Positions 34,374-44,113 are shown, counted from the stretch's first letter. The stretch is DNA of 64,000 nt from Chitinophaga terrae (ex Kim and Jung 2007) (GCF_900107795.1 NZ_FNRL01000007.1:159493-223492); one strand, 5' to 3'. Made by a program: numbers and translations. The notes: generated by a model not told the origin, from the sequence alone.

Positions 34374-37300
34374 ATGCTAAAAAGATTTATTGAACGGCCG
34401 GTATTATCAACAGTAGTTTCAATCATCATTGTTACCCTGGGGATCATAGGATTGGTAACGCTACCCATCAGCCAGTACCCGGATATTGCGCCTCCTACCA
34501 TCCAGGTGCAGACCAGCTACAGCGGCGCCAATGCGGATGTTGTGCTGAAAAGCGTGATCGTGCCGCTGGAACAGCAGATCAACGGGGTCGAGAACATGGA
34601 CTATATTACTTCCACCGCCGGTAACGACGGTTCTGCAAATATTACAGTGAGCTTCAAGATAGGCAGCGATCCGAATATGGCGGCTGTGAACGTACAGAAC
34701 GCAGTAGCCAGGGCCAATCCACAACTGCCGCAGGACGTTGTTCGTTCGGGCGTTACCGTGCAGAAGAAGCAGACCAGCAACCTGCTCATCTTTTCTATCT
34801 ACAGTACCAATCCATCTTTCGACCAGACCTTCCTGCAGAACTATGCAGATATCAATATAACGCCGGTGATTAAACGCATACCCGGTGTAGGCGACGCGTC
34901 AGCTTCCGGAAATATGGACTATTCCATGCGCATCTGGCTGAACAGCCAGGCCATGGCCTCTTATGGACTTGTGCCGGCAGATATTACCGCTGCGCTGGCA
35001 GAGCAGAATATACAGGCGGCTCCGGGACAGTTCGGGGAAAGCGGCGGCCAGTCGTTCCAATATGTTATAAAATATCCAGGCACCCTCATAGATACTACCC
35101 AGTTTGGCAATATTGTATTACGTTCCAACCTGCGCAGCCGGTTGCTGAGGCTTAAAGATGTTGCCAGGATAGAGCTGGGCGCCCTGAGTTATTTCAATAG
35201 TACCCGCACCAATGGTTATCCGGCCGTTTCTATCAGCGTTGCACAGGTAGCCGGCTCCAATGCCCGCGACGTGATCACCCAAACGCTGAAAGTAATGGAA
35301 GATGCCTCTAAATCGTTCCCCAACGGAGTGAAATACGTGGTATTGCAGAACGTTGACTGGTTCCTTTCTGCATCGATAGAAAAAGTATTGCATACCTTGT
35401 TTGAGGCGTTCATACTGGTATTCATCGTTGTATTCCTTTTCCTGCAGGATCTCAGGTCCACGTTAATCCCGGCTATATCCGTACCCGTGGCAATTGTCGG
35501 CACCTTCTTCTTTTTAAAGCTTTTTGGTTTTACCATCAACTTACTGACCCTGTTTGCTTTGATACTGGCTATAGGTATTGTAGTGGATGATGCCATCGTG
35601 ATAGTGGAAGCGGTGCATGCGCGGCTTGACCAGGGCGCTTCAGACGCCAGGCAGGCCAGCATCGACGCGCTGGACGAGATCAGCAGCGCCATTATATCCA
35701 TTACCCTTGTCATGTCGGCGGTTTTCATCCCCGTAAGCTTTATTACCGGTTCTTCCGGCGTGTTCTATAAGCAGTTCGGGCTTACGCTTGCCACGTCCAT
35801 TATTTTATCGGCCATTAATGCGCTGACGCTGAGCCCTGCGCTCTGCGCCCTGTTCCTGAAACCGCATGATGATAAACATAAAAAGCAAAACTTCCTGCAA
35901 CGTTTTTATACTGCATTTAACGTAGGATTTGAAAGGGTTACGAAGAAATACACGGATACCTTATCCTTTTTCAGCAAACATAAATGGTTACCTGTGGCCA
36001 TCCTTGTACTCTTCAGCGCGGGACTGGTCATACTGGCTAAAACGACGCCTACGGGGTTTGTGCCGGAAGAAGACCTGGGTACTATCAACTGTAATATCAG
36101 TTTGCCTCCGGGAGCTTCGTTGCAAAGAACGGATGTAGTTACCAGGAGAATTGAATCGCTGGTGAAAACTATCCCCGAGATCAATAACGTGCTGGCGGTA
36201 ACGGGGCGCGGACAGCTCTCCGGAACCGGCAGCAACTATGGCATGGTAGTAATGCGGCTCATTCCCTGGGATCAGCGAACGAGAACTATCCAGCAGATCA
36301 TCAAAGAGCTGAACCAGAAAACTGCCAACTTCACCGAGGCGGAAGTAAAGTTTTTTGCGCCCGGCACTATCCAGGGTTTCGGGGCATCCAACGGGTTTGC
36401 CTTCCAGTTGCAGGATAAAACAGGCGGCGATATAGCACATTTCTATAAAGTAGGGAAAGACTTCCTGAATGTACTGAACGAACAACCGGAGATACAGTTT
36501 GCTACTACATCTTTCAATCCCAACTTTGCGCAATACCTGATGGAAGTAAATGTGCCGAAGATCAAAGATGCAGGGTTGAAAGTAACAGATATTACCAGCG
36601 CCATGCAGGGTTACTATGGTGGTATTTACGCCTCCAATTTCAACCAGTTCGGGCAGCAGTACCGGGTAATGGTACAGGCTTCGCCTGAATACCGGACAAC
36701 GCCGGAAACCATGAACGGAGTATTTGTTCGTACAGCCGATGGCGTGATGGTGCCTATTACTGAGTTTGTGACGCTGAGCCAGACCTATGGCCCGCAGTCG
36801 ATCACCCGCTTTAATCTTTTCAATTCCATCAGTATCAACGGAACGCCCAACCCGGCATACAGTTCAGGAGAGGCTATCGCGGCTATCCAGAGGGCCGCGG
36901 CGGAAGCGCTGCCACCCGGCTTTGGTTACGAGTTTTCGGGTATCACCAGGGAAGAACTTTCCGGTAATAAGCAAACCATATACATCTTCCTGCTCTGCCT
37001 CATTTTCGTATACCTGTTGCTGAGCGCCCAGTACGAAAGCTATATTCTTCCGCTGGCCATCCTGCTCACTATCCCGGTGGGGATCTTCGGCGCTTTCCTT
37101 TTTGCGAAGCTCTTTGGCATTAGCAACAATATTTATGTGCAGATCACTTTCATTATGCTGATAGGGCTGTTGGCCAAGAATGCGATCCTGATCGTAGAAT
37201 ATGCCGTGGAAAGGCGACGCGCGGGGATGAGCATCCCCGAGGCGGCCATTAACGGCGCCAAGGCAAGGTTAAGGCCTATTCTCATGACATCCTTTGCGTT

Positions 37301-37493
37301 CATACTGGGATTGATCCCCCTGATGATCGCAACTGGCGCCGGTGCAAACGGCAACAGGTCAATAGGCACCGGGGCGGTAGGCGGAATGCTGATAGGTACC
37401 GTGTTTGGGATCTTCATCACCCCAACCCTTTTTATCCTCTTCCAGCTTTTACAAGAAAAAGTAAAACGGCCAAAAGCTGTAAAGATCAAATGA
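34374..37493 (+). CDS. HAE-1-type RND multidrug efflux pump
   Basis: A 1039-residue inner-membrane pump from the start MLKRFIERPVLS. The frame opens at 34335, but those 13 residues overlap the adaptor gene and precede the standard RND N-terminus. Hallmarks are the first helix, the porter domain, and GIVVDDAIVIVEAV with the paired aspartates of the proton relay. Two large periplasmic loops and twelve helices fit the family. It exports amphipathic compounds using the proton gradient. It is preceded by the adaptor by 10 bases and followed by the channel gene by 6 bases. Confidence 0.94.
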   Translation: MLKRFIERPVLSTVVSIIIVTLGIIGLVTLPISQYPDIAPPTIQVQTSYSGANADVVLKSVIVPLEQQINGVENMDYITSTAGNDGSANITVSFKIGSDPNMAAVNVQNAVARANPQLPQDVVRSGVTVQKKQTSNLLIFSIYSTNPSFDQTFLQNYADINITPVIKRIPGVGDASASGNMDYSMRIWLNSQAMASYGLVPADITAALAEQNIQAAPGQFGESGGQSFQYVIKYPGTLIDTTQFGNIVLRSNLRSRLLRLKDVARIELGALSYFNSTRTNGYPAVSISVAQVAGSNARDVITQTLKVMEDASKSFPNGVKYVVLQNVDWFLSASIEKVLHTLFEAFILVFIVVFLFLQDLRSTLIPAISVPVAIVGTFFFLKLFGFTINLLTLFALILAIGIVVDDAIVIVEAVHARLDQGASDARQASIDALDEISSAIISITLVMSAVFIPVSFITGSSGVFYKQFGLTLATSIILSAINALTLSPALCALFLKPHDDKHKKQNFLQRFYTAFNVGFERVTKKYTDTLSFFSKHKWLPVAILVLFSAGLVILAKTTPTGFVPEEDLGTINCNISLPPGASLQRTDVVTRRIESLVKTIPEINNVLAVTGRGQLSGTGSNYGMVVMRLIPWDQRTRTIQQIIKELNQKTANFTEAEVKFFAPGTIQGFGASNGFAFQLQDKTGGDIAHFYKVGKDFLNVLNEQPEIQFATTSFNPNFAQYLMEVNVPKIKDAGLKVTDITSAMQGYYGGIYASNFNQFGQQYRVMVQASPEYRTTPETMNGVFVRTADGVMVPITEFVTLSQTYGPQSITRFNLFNSISINGTPNPAYSSGEAIAAIQRAAAEALPPGFGYEFSGITREELSGNKQTIYIFLLCLIFVYLLLSAQYESYILPLAILLTIPVGIFGAFLFAKLFGISNNIYVQITFIMLIGLLAKNAILIVEYAVERRRAGMSIPEAAINGAKARLRPILMTSFAFILGLIPLMIATGAGANGNRSIGTGAVGGMLIGTVFGIFITPTLFILFQLLQEKVKRPKAVKIK

Positions 37494-37499
37494 TAGCAC

Positions 37500-38885
37500 A
37501 TGCGTTTGAATAAACAACTACATATTGCGATTTTGCTGATAGCTGCCGGAAGCTGGTTTTCCTGCAACGTCATGAAACCGTATACGCCGCCTGGTATTAC
37601 GCAGTCGAACCTCTACAGGGACGCAGGCACGTCAGATACCAACACCATTGCTACCCTTCATTGGAGGGAGATATTTACAGATACCCTGCTGCAACAACTG
37701 ATAGAAGCGGGTATAAAAAATAACCTTGACCTCCAGGTAGCCTATTCGAGGATGCGGCAGGCGGATGCTTCATACCGCCAAAGCAGGTTGGCATTGTTCC
37801 CTGCTGTTAATGCCGATGCATCGGCTACTTTTGCGGGAGCCAGCAACACCGTCAATACGCAACGCAATATTACCAGCCAGGTCTATACCGCGGAAGTAAC
37901 CGCAAACTGGGAAGCGGATATATGGGGAAAGCTCCGGAGTTCTAAAAGGGCCAACCTCGCTGCCTTCCTGCAGGCCGGCGCCAATGCAAGAGCGGTGCAA
38001 ACCGCCCTGGTAGCAGAGATAGCCAACAACTACTACCTTCTTCTCTCACTGGACGAAAAATTAAAAATAACCCAGCAAACGGTTGTTAACCGGGAAGCTA
38101 CGGTGGAAGTAATGAAGGCGCTGAAAATAGCCGACGTAGTGACCGGCGCGGCAGTGGTACAGAGTGAAGCCAGCAGGTACGCGGCAGAAGTAACTATCCC
38201 CGACCTGAAACAGTCGATCCGGGAAACGGAGAACCAGTTGTGCATTTTATTGGGCGTACCCTCGGGCCCGATCGCTCGGGACAGCCTGAACGACCAGCTT
38301 CCTATTATGCTGCTCAAAACGGGGGTACCCATGCAGCTGCTGGCCAACAGACCGGATATACAGGAAGCCGAATATAACCTCAGGTATTATTTTCAACTGG
38401 CAAATGTTGCACGGGCTCAATTTTATCCTTCCCTGAACATCAGCGCTTCCGGCGGCTATTCGGCCTATCGTTCGTTCACCGGCCCGGGATCTTTTGTGAG
38501 CAACCTGGTAGCGGGTTTAACCCAACCTATCTTCAACCAGGGGATCAACAAGGCCAGGCTGAAAATAGCCAGGGAACAGCAACAACAGGCTGCGTTAGGG
38601 TTCCAGTCGGCAGTGCTGACGGCAGGACAGGAAGTTTCTAATGCCTTGTTCAGCTACCAGACAGCGATGGATAAAAGCAACACCCGGAGGCTGCAGCTGC
38701 TGAATCTTCAAAAATCCGTTGAATACACGCAGGAGCTGGTAAGATATGGATTTGCCAACTATACGGAAGTGCTCAATGCCCAGCAAAGTTTATTGCAGGC
38801 ACAGTTGCAGCAGATCAATGATCACTTGCAAAGGCTGCAATCAATTGTTTACCTGTACCGGGCGTTAGGCGGGGGGTGGCAGTAA
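37500..38885 (+). CDS. TolC/NodT-family outer-membrane efflux lipoprotein
   Basis: A 461-residue channel protein with a probable lipobox (GSWFSC, Cys22). The duplicated outer-membrane-factor repeats are visible: LLQQLIEAGIKNNLDLQVAYSRMRQADASYRQSRLALFPAVNADASATF, and later LLANRPDIQEAEYNLRYYFQLANVARAQFYPSLNISASGGY. It completes the tripartite RND exporter and starts 6 bases after the pump gene. Its stop codon abuts the stop of the convergent histidine kinase gene, so no terminator separates the two operons. Confidence 0.92.
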   Translation: MRLNKQLHIAILLIAAGSWFSCNVMKPYTPPGITQSNLYRDAGTSDTNTIATLHWREIFTDTLLQQLIEAGIKNNLDLQVAYSRMRQADASYRQSRLALFPAVNADASATFAGASNTVNTQRNITSQVYTAEVTANWEADIWGKLRSSKRANLAAFLQAGANARAVQTALVAEIANNYYLLLSLDEKLKITQQTVVNREATVEVMKALKIADVVTGAAVVQSEASRYAAEVTIPDLKQSIRETENQLCILLGVPSGPIARDSLNDQLPIMLLKTGVPMQLLANRPDIQEAEYNLRYYFQLANVARAQFYPSLNISASGGYSAYRSFTGPGSFVSNLVAGLTQPIFNQGINKARLKIAREQQQQAALGFQSAVLTAGQEVSNALFSYQTAMDKSNTRRLQLLNLQKSVEYTQELVRYGFANYTEVLNAQQSLLQAQLQQINDHLQRLQSIVYLYRALGGGWQ

Positions 38886-41039
38886 CTATGCGTTCATGAA
38901 CTTCATGATCGCAGAATAAATGTCTTTTTCCCTGAAAGGCTTCAGTAGCCAGCCATTGAAACCGGCTTGCCTGATAGCCTCTTCATCGGCAGCCGAGAGA
39001 TTGGCGCTGAGCGCCAATGCGATCACGCTGGCTTTCCGCGGATCAGGAGATTGGCGTATCTGTTCCATGACCTCTGTTCCCATGAGGCCCGGCATATGAA
39101 GATCCAGCAATACAAAGTCGTAATTATTCCGTTGAAACAGCTCCAACGCTGCAGTACCACTGGTGGCCATATCGAACTGACATTTCCAGCGCGTAAGTAT
39201 CATTTTCAGCAAGAGAAGGTTCATTTCCTGGTCGTCGGCGATCAGCACATATTTGCCCTCCATAAAAGCGCCGGTTGGTTCTTCCACGTCCCTGGGCGGT
39301 GTTTCCTGCATCAATGGCATTTCAACTTTGGGGTAAGGAATTTCGAATGAAAAAGTGCTTCCTTTCCCTACTTCGCTTTCTACCGTTATATCTCCGCCTT
39401 GCAGAACCAGCAAACGCTTGGTAATAGCCAGACCAAGGCCGGCGCCCTTTATCTGGTTGCCTGCCTGGAAAAACCTGTCGAACAGGTGAGGAATGGCCTC
39501 CTTTGCAATCCCTTCCCCGGTATCTATTACCGAGAACCTGAACAGCCTATTATCCGCGTCTTTCCCTGCGAGTGTAGCCTTAACCGTTACTGTCCCTTTT
39601 TCCGTATACTTGACTGCATTGCTGATCAGGTTCAGGAGTATCTGTTTAAGACGGAAAAGATCGCCATGTACCTGGCCTGTTTTATCGCCATCAAAAGTTG
39701 CTTCGAATACCAGCCCCTTTTTCAGCGCCTGCACTCTCATCATTGCAACGGCTTCATTGAATACCTGGTATAAAACGAATGGCTGAGGGTTAAGGGAGAT
39801 ATAATTCTTTTCCAGTCTGGAAAAATCCAGTACGTCGTTCGCTACCTGCAGCAGGTGATCCGCTGCCGCAACAATATGCTGTACGGTTTCTTTCTGGGTG
39901 ATATTCAGCGGAGAATAGAGCAACTGTTCCGAGAGTCCAATGACTGCATTCAATGGGGTCCGCATTTCATGGCTCATGTTATTCATAAACTCCGTCCTTA
40001 TCCGGGTTGTTTCCCTGGCTTCCTGCCGTTGTGCTTTTAGTTCACGGTTCCGGTTCCGGTTGATGATGGTGTTCCGGGTAATAACCAGGGTGCAGATAAA
40101 TAATAAAGCCAATGCTATCCAGGCCAGTTGCTGCATTTTACGGGTGCTTGCTTTCACTATCTCCCGGGCGCCGGCACGTTCGGCTACAGCTTCCTCCCTT
40201 GCTCTTTCACGCAGCGCATACAGGAGGCTTTTAAGTTCGCTCATGATCAGCATATTTGTACCGGCCAGCGATGATTCTTCCTGGTTAAGCCGCAGGCGGT
40301 CGCTCAATTGTTCCCTGATCACGCGCTTGTAGTAAAGATTGATCTCGTTGATGATCCTTTTAAGTTGCTGAGAGTCGTAGGCCGATTTATCCAACACCCT
40401 GCCATCGGGTGTTTTAACAAGGATGGTTACCGCTGTACCAACAGTATCCATCCTGTTTGCCACGGCATTTCCCAATCTTTTAAGTATTCCTTTCTTTTTC
40501 TTTGGCAGGTTGGTAGCGGAAACTGTATCCATCGTTACTTTCTCCTGTTTTACCCGGGTGGCAGAATAGTCGGGGATCTTGCTGATGATCCTGTCGGCAA
40601 AGTTGCTGTTTCCCGCAACAACCAATAGCGAATCGGCGGTTGCTTTCAGCCTGGCAATATTCCTGGATACGTCGTCCCTTCTTCTTACCAGGTTATTCAG
40701 CTGCTGGCTGTTATAGGTAGCGTCGAGCGTTGTGCTGATCGTGTCGATGATGTCCAGTACGCTGCCCAGTTGCTCCGAGAACCGGGCCAGACTTTTCCGT
40801 TCGTACAGTGCTGTATATATCCTGAAATTGTTTTCTGCATCGTTTAAAGTAAAGATGGCCGAATCCAGCAGGTGAATGCTGGGATCGTCTGCCGCCAGGG
40901 TATCGGTAGCCTGCAATAGAGAGTCGGCGCTCCGCTGATGTACCCTGTATCCTATAAATATGACGCTGATAAGTGCCAGTAAAATGCCGACCAGTAGAAC
41001 AATAAACAGAACGAACGATTTGCGCATATAGCTAAACAA
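38886..41039 (-). CDS. Hybrid sensor histidine kinase/response regulator
   Basis: A 717-residue protein. Domains in order: helix 1 (about 8-30), a long extracytoplasmic helical sensor region (about 31-300) with a basic patch PKKKKGILKRLG, helix 2 (about 303-325), HisKA with phospho-acceptor His357 in NNMSHEMRTPLNAVIGLSEQ, an HATPase domain with N-box LLNLISNAVKYTEKGT and G-box DTGEGIAKEAIP, and a C-terminal receiver with acceptor Asp646 in FVLLDLHMPG. No DNA-binding output domain is present, so the signal must pass to a separate regulator. It is convergent with the RND operon; a functional link to efflux is possible but not shown. Confidence 0.93.
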   Translation of the reverse strand: MFSYMRKSFVLFIVLLVGILLALISVIFIGYRVHQRSADSLLQATDTLAADDPSIHLLDSAIFTLNDAENNFRIYTALYERKSLARFSEQLGSVLDIIDTISTTLDATYNSQQLNNLVRRRDDVSRNIARLKATADSLLVVAGNSNFADRIISKIPDYSATRVKQEKVTMDTVSATNLPKKKKGILKRLGNAVANRMDTVGTAVTILVKTPDGRVLDKSAYDSQQLKRIINEINLYYKRVIREQLSDRLRLNQEESSLAGTNMLIMSELKSLLYALRERAREEAVAERAGAREIVKASTRKMQQLAWIALALLFICTLVITRNTIINRNRNRELKAQRQEARETTRIRTEFMNNMSHEMRTPLNAVIGLSEQLLYSPLNITQKETVQHIVAAADHLLQVANDVLDFSRLEKNYISLNPQPFVLYQVFNEAVAMMRVQALKKGLVFEATFDGDKTGQVHGDLFRLKQILLNLISNAVKYTEKGTVTVKATLAGKDADNRLFRFSVIDTGEGIAKEAIPHLFDRFFQAGNQIKGAGLGLAITKRLLVLQGGDITVESEVGKGSTFSFEIPYPKVEMPLMQETPPRDVEEPTGAFMEGKYVLIADDQEMNLLLLKMILTRWKCQFDMATSGTAALELFQRNNYDFVLLDLHMPGLMGTEVMEQIRQSPDPRKASVIALALSANLSAADEEAIRQAGFNGWLLKPFREKDIYSAIMKFMNA

Positions 41040-41199
41040 TTATGACTCTTATTCCGATAGTAAGGGGATCAAATGGCTATTGGACCTATTACAATAAACC
41101 CGCCAATTTGGTTGTAAACGTATGGTATATACGAGCAAATGAGCGATTCGGCTTTTATCCTTGCCGTAATATTTCTATCTTGTCAAAAACCACGTTACG

Positions 41200-42057
41200 A
41201 TGCCAGTGAACAAAATTATGATAGCCGCTTCGATGATCGCGGGATTATGCAGTTTTACCTGCCAGCCTGCCGCAGCCCAGAAGAAGAAAGGCTGGAAACT
41301 GATATGGCAGGAAGAATTTAATTATACCGGCTTGCCTGACACCAGCAAATGGAGTTATGAAGTAGGCCATGTACGGAACCGGGAGCAGCAATACTACACC
41401 AATGCCAGGCCGGAGAACATCCAGGTAGCCGATGGGCTGCTGCATATCAAAGGGCGGAAGGAAGACTGGCCCAATGCGGCTTACAATCCCGGCTCCAGGG
41501 AATGGAACCGGAAAGACAGCCTGGCGAGGTATACCAGCGCCAGCATCAATACCAATAAAAAGTTTGCATTTACCTATGGCAGGATCGAAGTAAGGGCAAA
41601 ACTGCCTGCCGGCGGCGGCATGTGGCCTGCCATCTGGATGCTGGGCGCCGACCATAGCCACGGTGGCTGGCCTATGGCAGGCGAGATCGATATCATGGAA
41701 TTCATCGGCAATGAGCCATCCAATATCTATGGCACCATACACTGGGGGAAAGCAGGCGGCGGACATACCTCCAGTGGCAGCAAGATCAGTGCGCCGTCGC
41801 TGCACGACGATTTCCATGTGTATGCAGTGGAATGGAACAGGGATGAATTATCTGTCTGGTTTGATGACAGCGTATATCATCGCTTCCCTTTAGCAAAAGC
41901 ACAGGCCGGGGATTTCAATGCTTTCAGGCATCCGTTCTATATACTGCTCAACCTTGCCATGGGCGCCGACTGGCCAGGACCGATAGACGATTCAGTATTG
42001 CCGCAGGAGTTGTTGGTAGACTGGGTAAGGGTTTATCAACCTAAAAAGAACAGATAA
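41200..42057 (+). CDS. Secreted GH16-family beta-glucanase-like enzyme
   Basis: A 285-residue enzyme with an N-terminal signal (ending about residue 26, AAAQ; a lipobox-like SFTC at about residue 21 is possible). The catalytic motif EIDIMEF provides nucleophile Glu162, Asp164 and acid/base Glu167, and WKLIWQEEFNYTGLPDTSKW starts the jelly roll. The spacing with an extra Met between the catalytic residues is that of the laminarinase/lichenase-type subgroup. It likely cuts beta-1,3 or mixed-linkage glucans outside the cell. The gene stands alone, 100 bases before pafA. Confidence 0.92.
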   Translation: MPVNKIMIAASMIAGLCSFTCQPAAAQKKKGWKLIWQEEFNYTGLPDTSKWSYEVGHVRNREQQYYTNARPENIQVADGLLHIKGRKEDWPNAAYNPGSREWNRKDSLARYTSASINTNKKFAFTYGRIEVRAKLPAGGGMWPAIWMLGADHSHGGWPMAGEIDIMEFIGNEPSNIYGTIHWGKAGGGHTSSGSKISAPSLHDDFHVYAVEWNRDELSVWFDDSVYHRFPLAKAQAGDFNAFRHPFYILLNLAMGADWPGPIDDSVLPQELLVDWVRVYQPKKNR

Positions 42058-42100
42058 TTACCGTTCAGCCAAAAAAATAACCAAATAATACATTTTTTCT

Positions 42101-42108
42101 TACGTTTG
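42101..42108 (+). promoter_or_regulatory. TACGTTTG -7 box of the pafA gene
   Basis: An exact TAnnTTTG match 50 bases before the pafA start; the -33 element is not clear. It indicates that pafA is transcribed independently of the GH16 gene. Confidence 0.45.
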
Positions 42109-42157
42109 CCCCTTCCCTATTGGAGGGTCGATTCTTTTAATTGCAATAAATCAGCTT

Positions 42158-43798
42158 ATGAATGGAATGAAACAAGCTGTAGTAGCAGGGCTTTTCGGAG
42201 CATTTACTGTACTGCAGGGGTTAACAGCATCCGCACAGGTGGTCAATGAAAAACCCAAATTAATTGTAGGCATCGTTGTAGATCAGATGCGTTGGGACTA
42301 TTTGTACAGGTATTACGACCGTTATGAGAACGGCGGTTTTAAACGGTTATTAGGAGAAGGCTTTTCCTGCGAAAACACTTACATCAGCCATCTTCCTTCT
42401 TTTACAGCAGTAGGGCACAGTACCGTTTACACAGGTAGCGTGCCGGCTATTCACGGTATTACAGGCAACGACTGGCCCGACCAGGTGACCGGCCGTAAAT
42501 GGTACTGCACGGAAGACACGCTGGTACAGCCAGTTGGCACTACAAGCAGCGCAGGCAAAATGTCGCCCCGCAACCTGCTTGCCAGCACAATCACTGATGA
42601 ACTGAGACTTGCAACCAACTTCCGCTCTAAAGTAGTGGGCGTTTCATTAAAAGACCGCGCATCAATCCTGCCGGCCGGCCATACGCCTAACGGCGCTTTC
42701 TGGTTCGATGATGCAAATGCCAGCTTCGTTACCAGCAGCTGGTATATGAATGAACTGCCGGATTGGGTTAAGAAATTTAATAAAAGGAACGAGCCTAAGA
42801 ACCTGATGTCGAAAGACTGGGAAACCTTGTATCCTATCAAATCATATAAGCAAAGCACTGCTGACGATGTAGAATGGGAAGGTTTGTCGGCCGGCGAGAA
42901 ATCACCGGTTTTCCCGCATGAACTGAAAGACGTGTATAAGAAAGATCCCGGGATCATCCGCTCTACTCCTTTCGGCAATACGCTGACCCTGAACTTTGCC
43001 AAAGCGGCAATCGACGGGTACGACCTGGGTAAAGGAGAAGCAACTGATTTCCTCACCATCAACTGCGCATCTACCGATTACGTTGGACATAAATACGGTC
43101 CTAACTCCATAGAAGTGGAAGATACTTACCTCCGCCTGGACAAAGACCTGTCTTCCTTCTTCAGCTACCTGGACCAACGTGTTGGTAAAGGCAATTACCT
43201 GGTATTCCTGACTGCCGACCATGGCGCCGCGCACTCCATCAGGTTTATGCAGGAGCATCAACTGCCAGCCGGACAGGTAGAAAGAAGCAAACTTGCAGCA
43301 GGCCTGGACAGCGTGTTAACTGAACGCTTCGGGGTAAGCAAACTGGTTTCATCTATTATGAACTACCATGTGAGCTTCGATAAAGCAAAGATCAAAGCGT
43401 CCAAATTAGATTATAATGCAGTGAAAGCCGAAACCGTGAACTACTTTCAGTCACAACCCGGTATCCAGTTCGCTGCAGACCTGGACAATATAGGCAACAG
43501 CCCACTGCCGGAGCCGATCAAATCAATGGCGATCAATGGCTACAACCCTAAACGTACAGGCGCTGTTATCATTATCCCTGAACCAGGATGGTTCGAAGGT
43601 TCCCTGAAAGGTACTACCCATGGCAACTGGAATCCGTTCGATATCCATATCCCATTGGTATTTATGGGCTGGCATGTTAAACACGGTGCAACCAACGACA
43701 CTGTACACATGACCGACATCGCGGCAACGCTGGCCGCAATGCTGCACATCCAAATGCCTAACGGCTGCGTGGGCAAACCCGTAAAAGACCTTTTGTAA
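42158..43798 (+). CDS. pafA: PafA-type alkaline phosphatase
   Basis: A 546-residue exported enzyme (signal peptide ending ASA-Q, about residue 27). Its length and active site match the constitutive Bacteroidota phosphatase PafA. Metal ligand Asp42 is in VDQMRWD, nucleophile Thr83 in SFTAVGHST, Asn104 in GITGNDW, and Lys165 with Arg167 in SLKDR. TADHGAAH supplies another metal site. The spacing Asp42-Thr83-Asn104 and Lys165/Arg167 parallels the catalytic set known for the Elizabethkingia enzyme. It hydrolyses phosphate monoesters in the periplasm, typically without phosphate repression. It is followed 3 bases after the stop by the large inverted-repeat element. Confidence 0.85.
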   Translation: MNGMKQAVVAGLFGAFTVLQGLTASAQVVNEKPKLIVGIVVDQMRWDYLYRYYDRYENGGFKRLLGEGFSCENTYISHLPSFTAVGHSTVYTGSVPAIHGITGNDWPDQVTGRKWYCTEDTLVQPVGTTSSAGKMSPRNLLASTITDELRLATNFRSKVVGVSLKDRASILPAGHTPNGAFWFDDANASFVTSSWYMNELPDWVKKFNKRNEPKNLMSKDWETLYPIKSYKQSTADDVEWEGLSAGEKSPVFPHELKDVYKKDPGIIRSTPFGNTLTLNFAKAAIDGYDLGKGEATDFLTINCASTDYVGHKYGPNSIEVEDTYLRLDKDLSSFFSYLDQRVGKGNYLVFLTADHGAAHSIRFMQEHQLPAGQVERSKLAAGLDSVLTERFGVSKLVSSIMNYHVSFDKAKIKASKLDYNAVKAETVNYFQSQPGIQFAADLDNIGNSPLPEPIKSMAINGYNPKRTGAVIIIPEPGWFEGSLKGTTHGNWNPFDIHIPLVFMGWHVKHGATNDTVHMTDIAATLAAMLHIQMPNGCVGKPVKDLL

Positions 43799-43801
43799 TT
43801 T

Positions 43802-44036
43802 CACGCAAAGGTTTCACGCAGAGAGGCATAAGGAGCAAAGCGCGCAAAGATTTTTATTAAGGAAAATAAGAAAGCAAAGGCAGTAGAGATTGAGTTATAT
43901 AACACAATCTCTACTGCCTTTGCTTCTTAAAATTCGCTTCGGTCCAAATATCACCTTTGCCTCTTAAAATCCGCTTCGATCCAAAAATCTTTGCGCGCTT
44001 TGCTCCTTATGCCTCTCTGCGTGAAACCTTTGCGTG
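43802..44036. repeat. Large nested inverted-repeat element (REP/MITE-like)
   Basis: Outer arms 43802-43855 and 43983-44036 are perfect inverted copies over 54 bases. Inside lie a second palindrome (43872-43925) and two near-identical direct copies of a CTTAAAATTCGCTTCGGTC-type unit (43926-43944, 43963-43981). The arms contain the words CACGCAAAGG and TTTCACGCAGAG, also typical of the repeat at 1-109. The element starts 3 bases after the pafA stop and ends just before the tetR promoter. Its RNA would fold into one very long hairpin, which could act as a terminator or an RNA-stability element for pafA. Confidence 0.85.
43872..43925. repeat. Inner palindrome of the repeat element
   Basis: Twenty-one-base arms (43872-43892 and 43905-43925) pair perfectly. 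The 12-base centre contains the palindrome GTTATATAAC, so the whole 54-base block is symmetric except for one A/A mismatch. A degenerate relative lies at 13861-13911. Confidence 0.85.
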
Positions 44037-44040
44037 CAAG

Positions 44041-44066
44041 TTTGAAAAGTTGTTTTGAAAAGTTGT
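44041..44066. repeat. Perfect 13-base tandem duplication upstream of tetR
   Basis: TTTGAAAAGTTGT occurs twice head to tail (44041-44053, 44054-44066). The second copy contains TTG at 44063-44065, a possible -33 element for the promoter that follows. Confidence 0.6.
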
Positions 44067-44095
44067 TCAATTTTGTACTTTTGTTTATATCTTTG
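44063..44095 (+). promoter_or_regulatory. Promoter of the TetR-led export operon
   Basis: TTG at 44063-44065 and TATCTTTG at 44088-44095 (an exact TAnnTTTG match) are 22 bases apart, slightly long for the Bacteroidota consensus. The distance to the chosen tetR start (44114) is 18 bases. Confidence 0.5.
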
Positions 44096-44113
44096 TGTCA
44101 TAAACAGTTTTCC

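Noticed and set aside
41109..41123. CGTAT/ATACG dyad before the GH16 gene
   Set aside because: Five-base arms are expected by chance in AT-rich intergenic DNA, and no promoter element aligns with it.
43991..44113. Longer N-terminus for the TetR protein
   Set aside because: The extension is encoded by the repeat arm, the tandem duplication and the promoter; the TetR fold begins after 44114.
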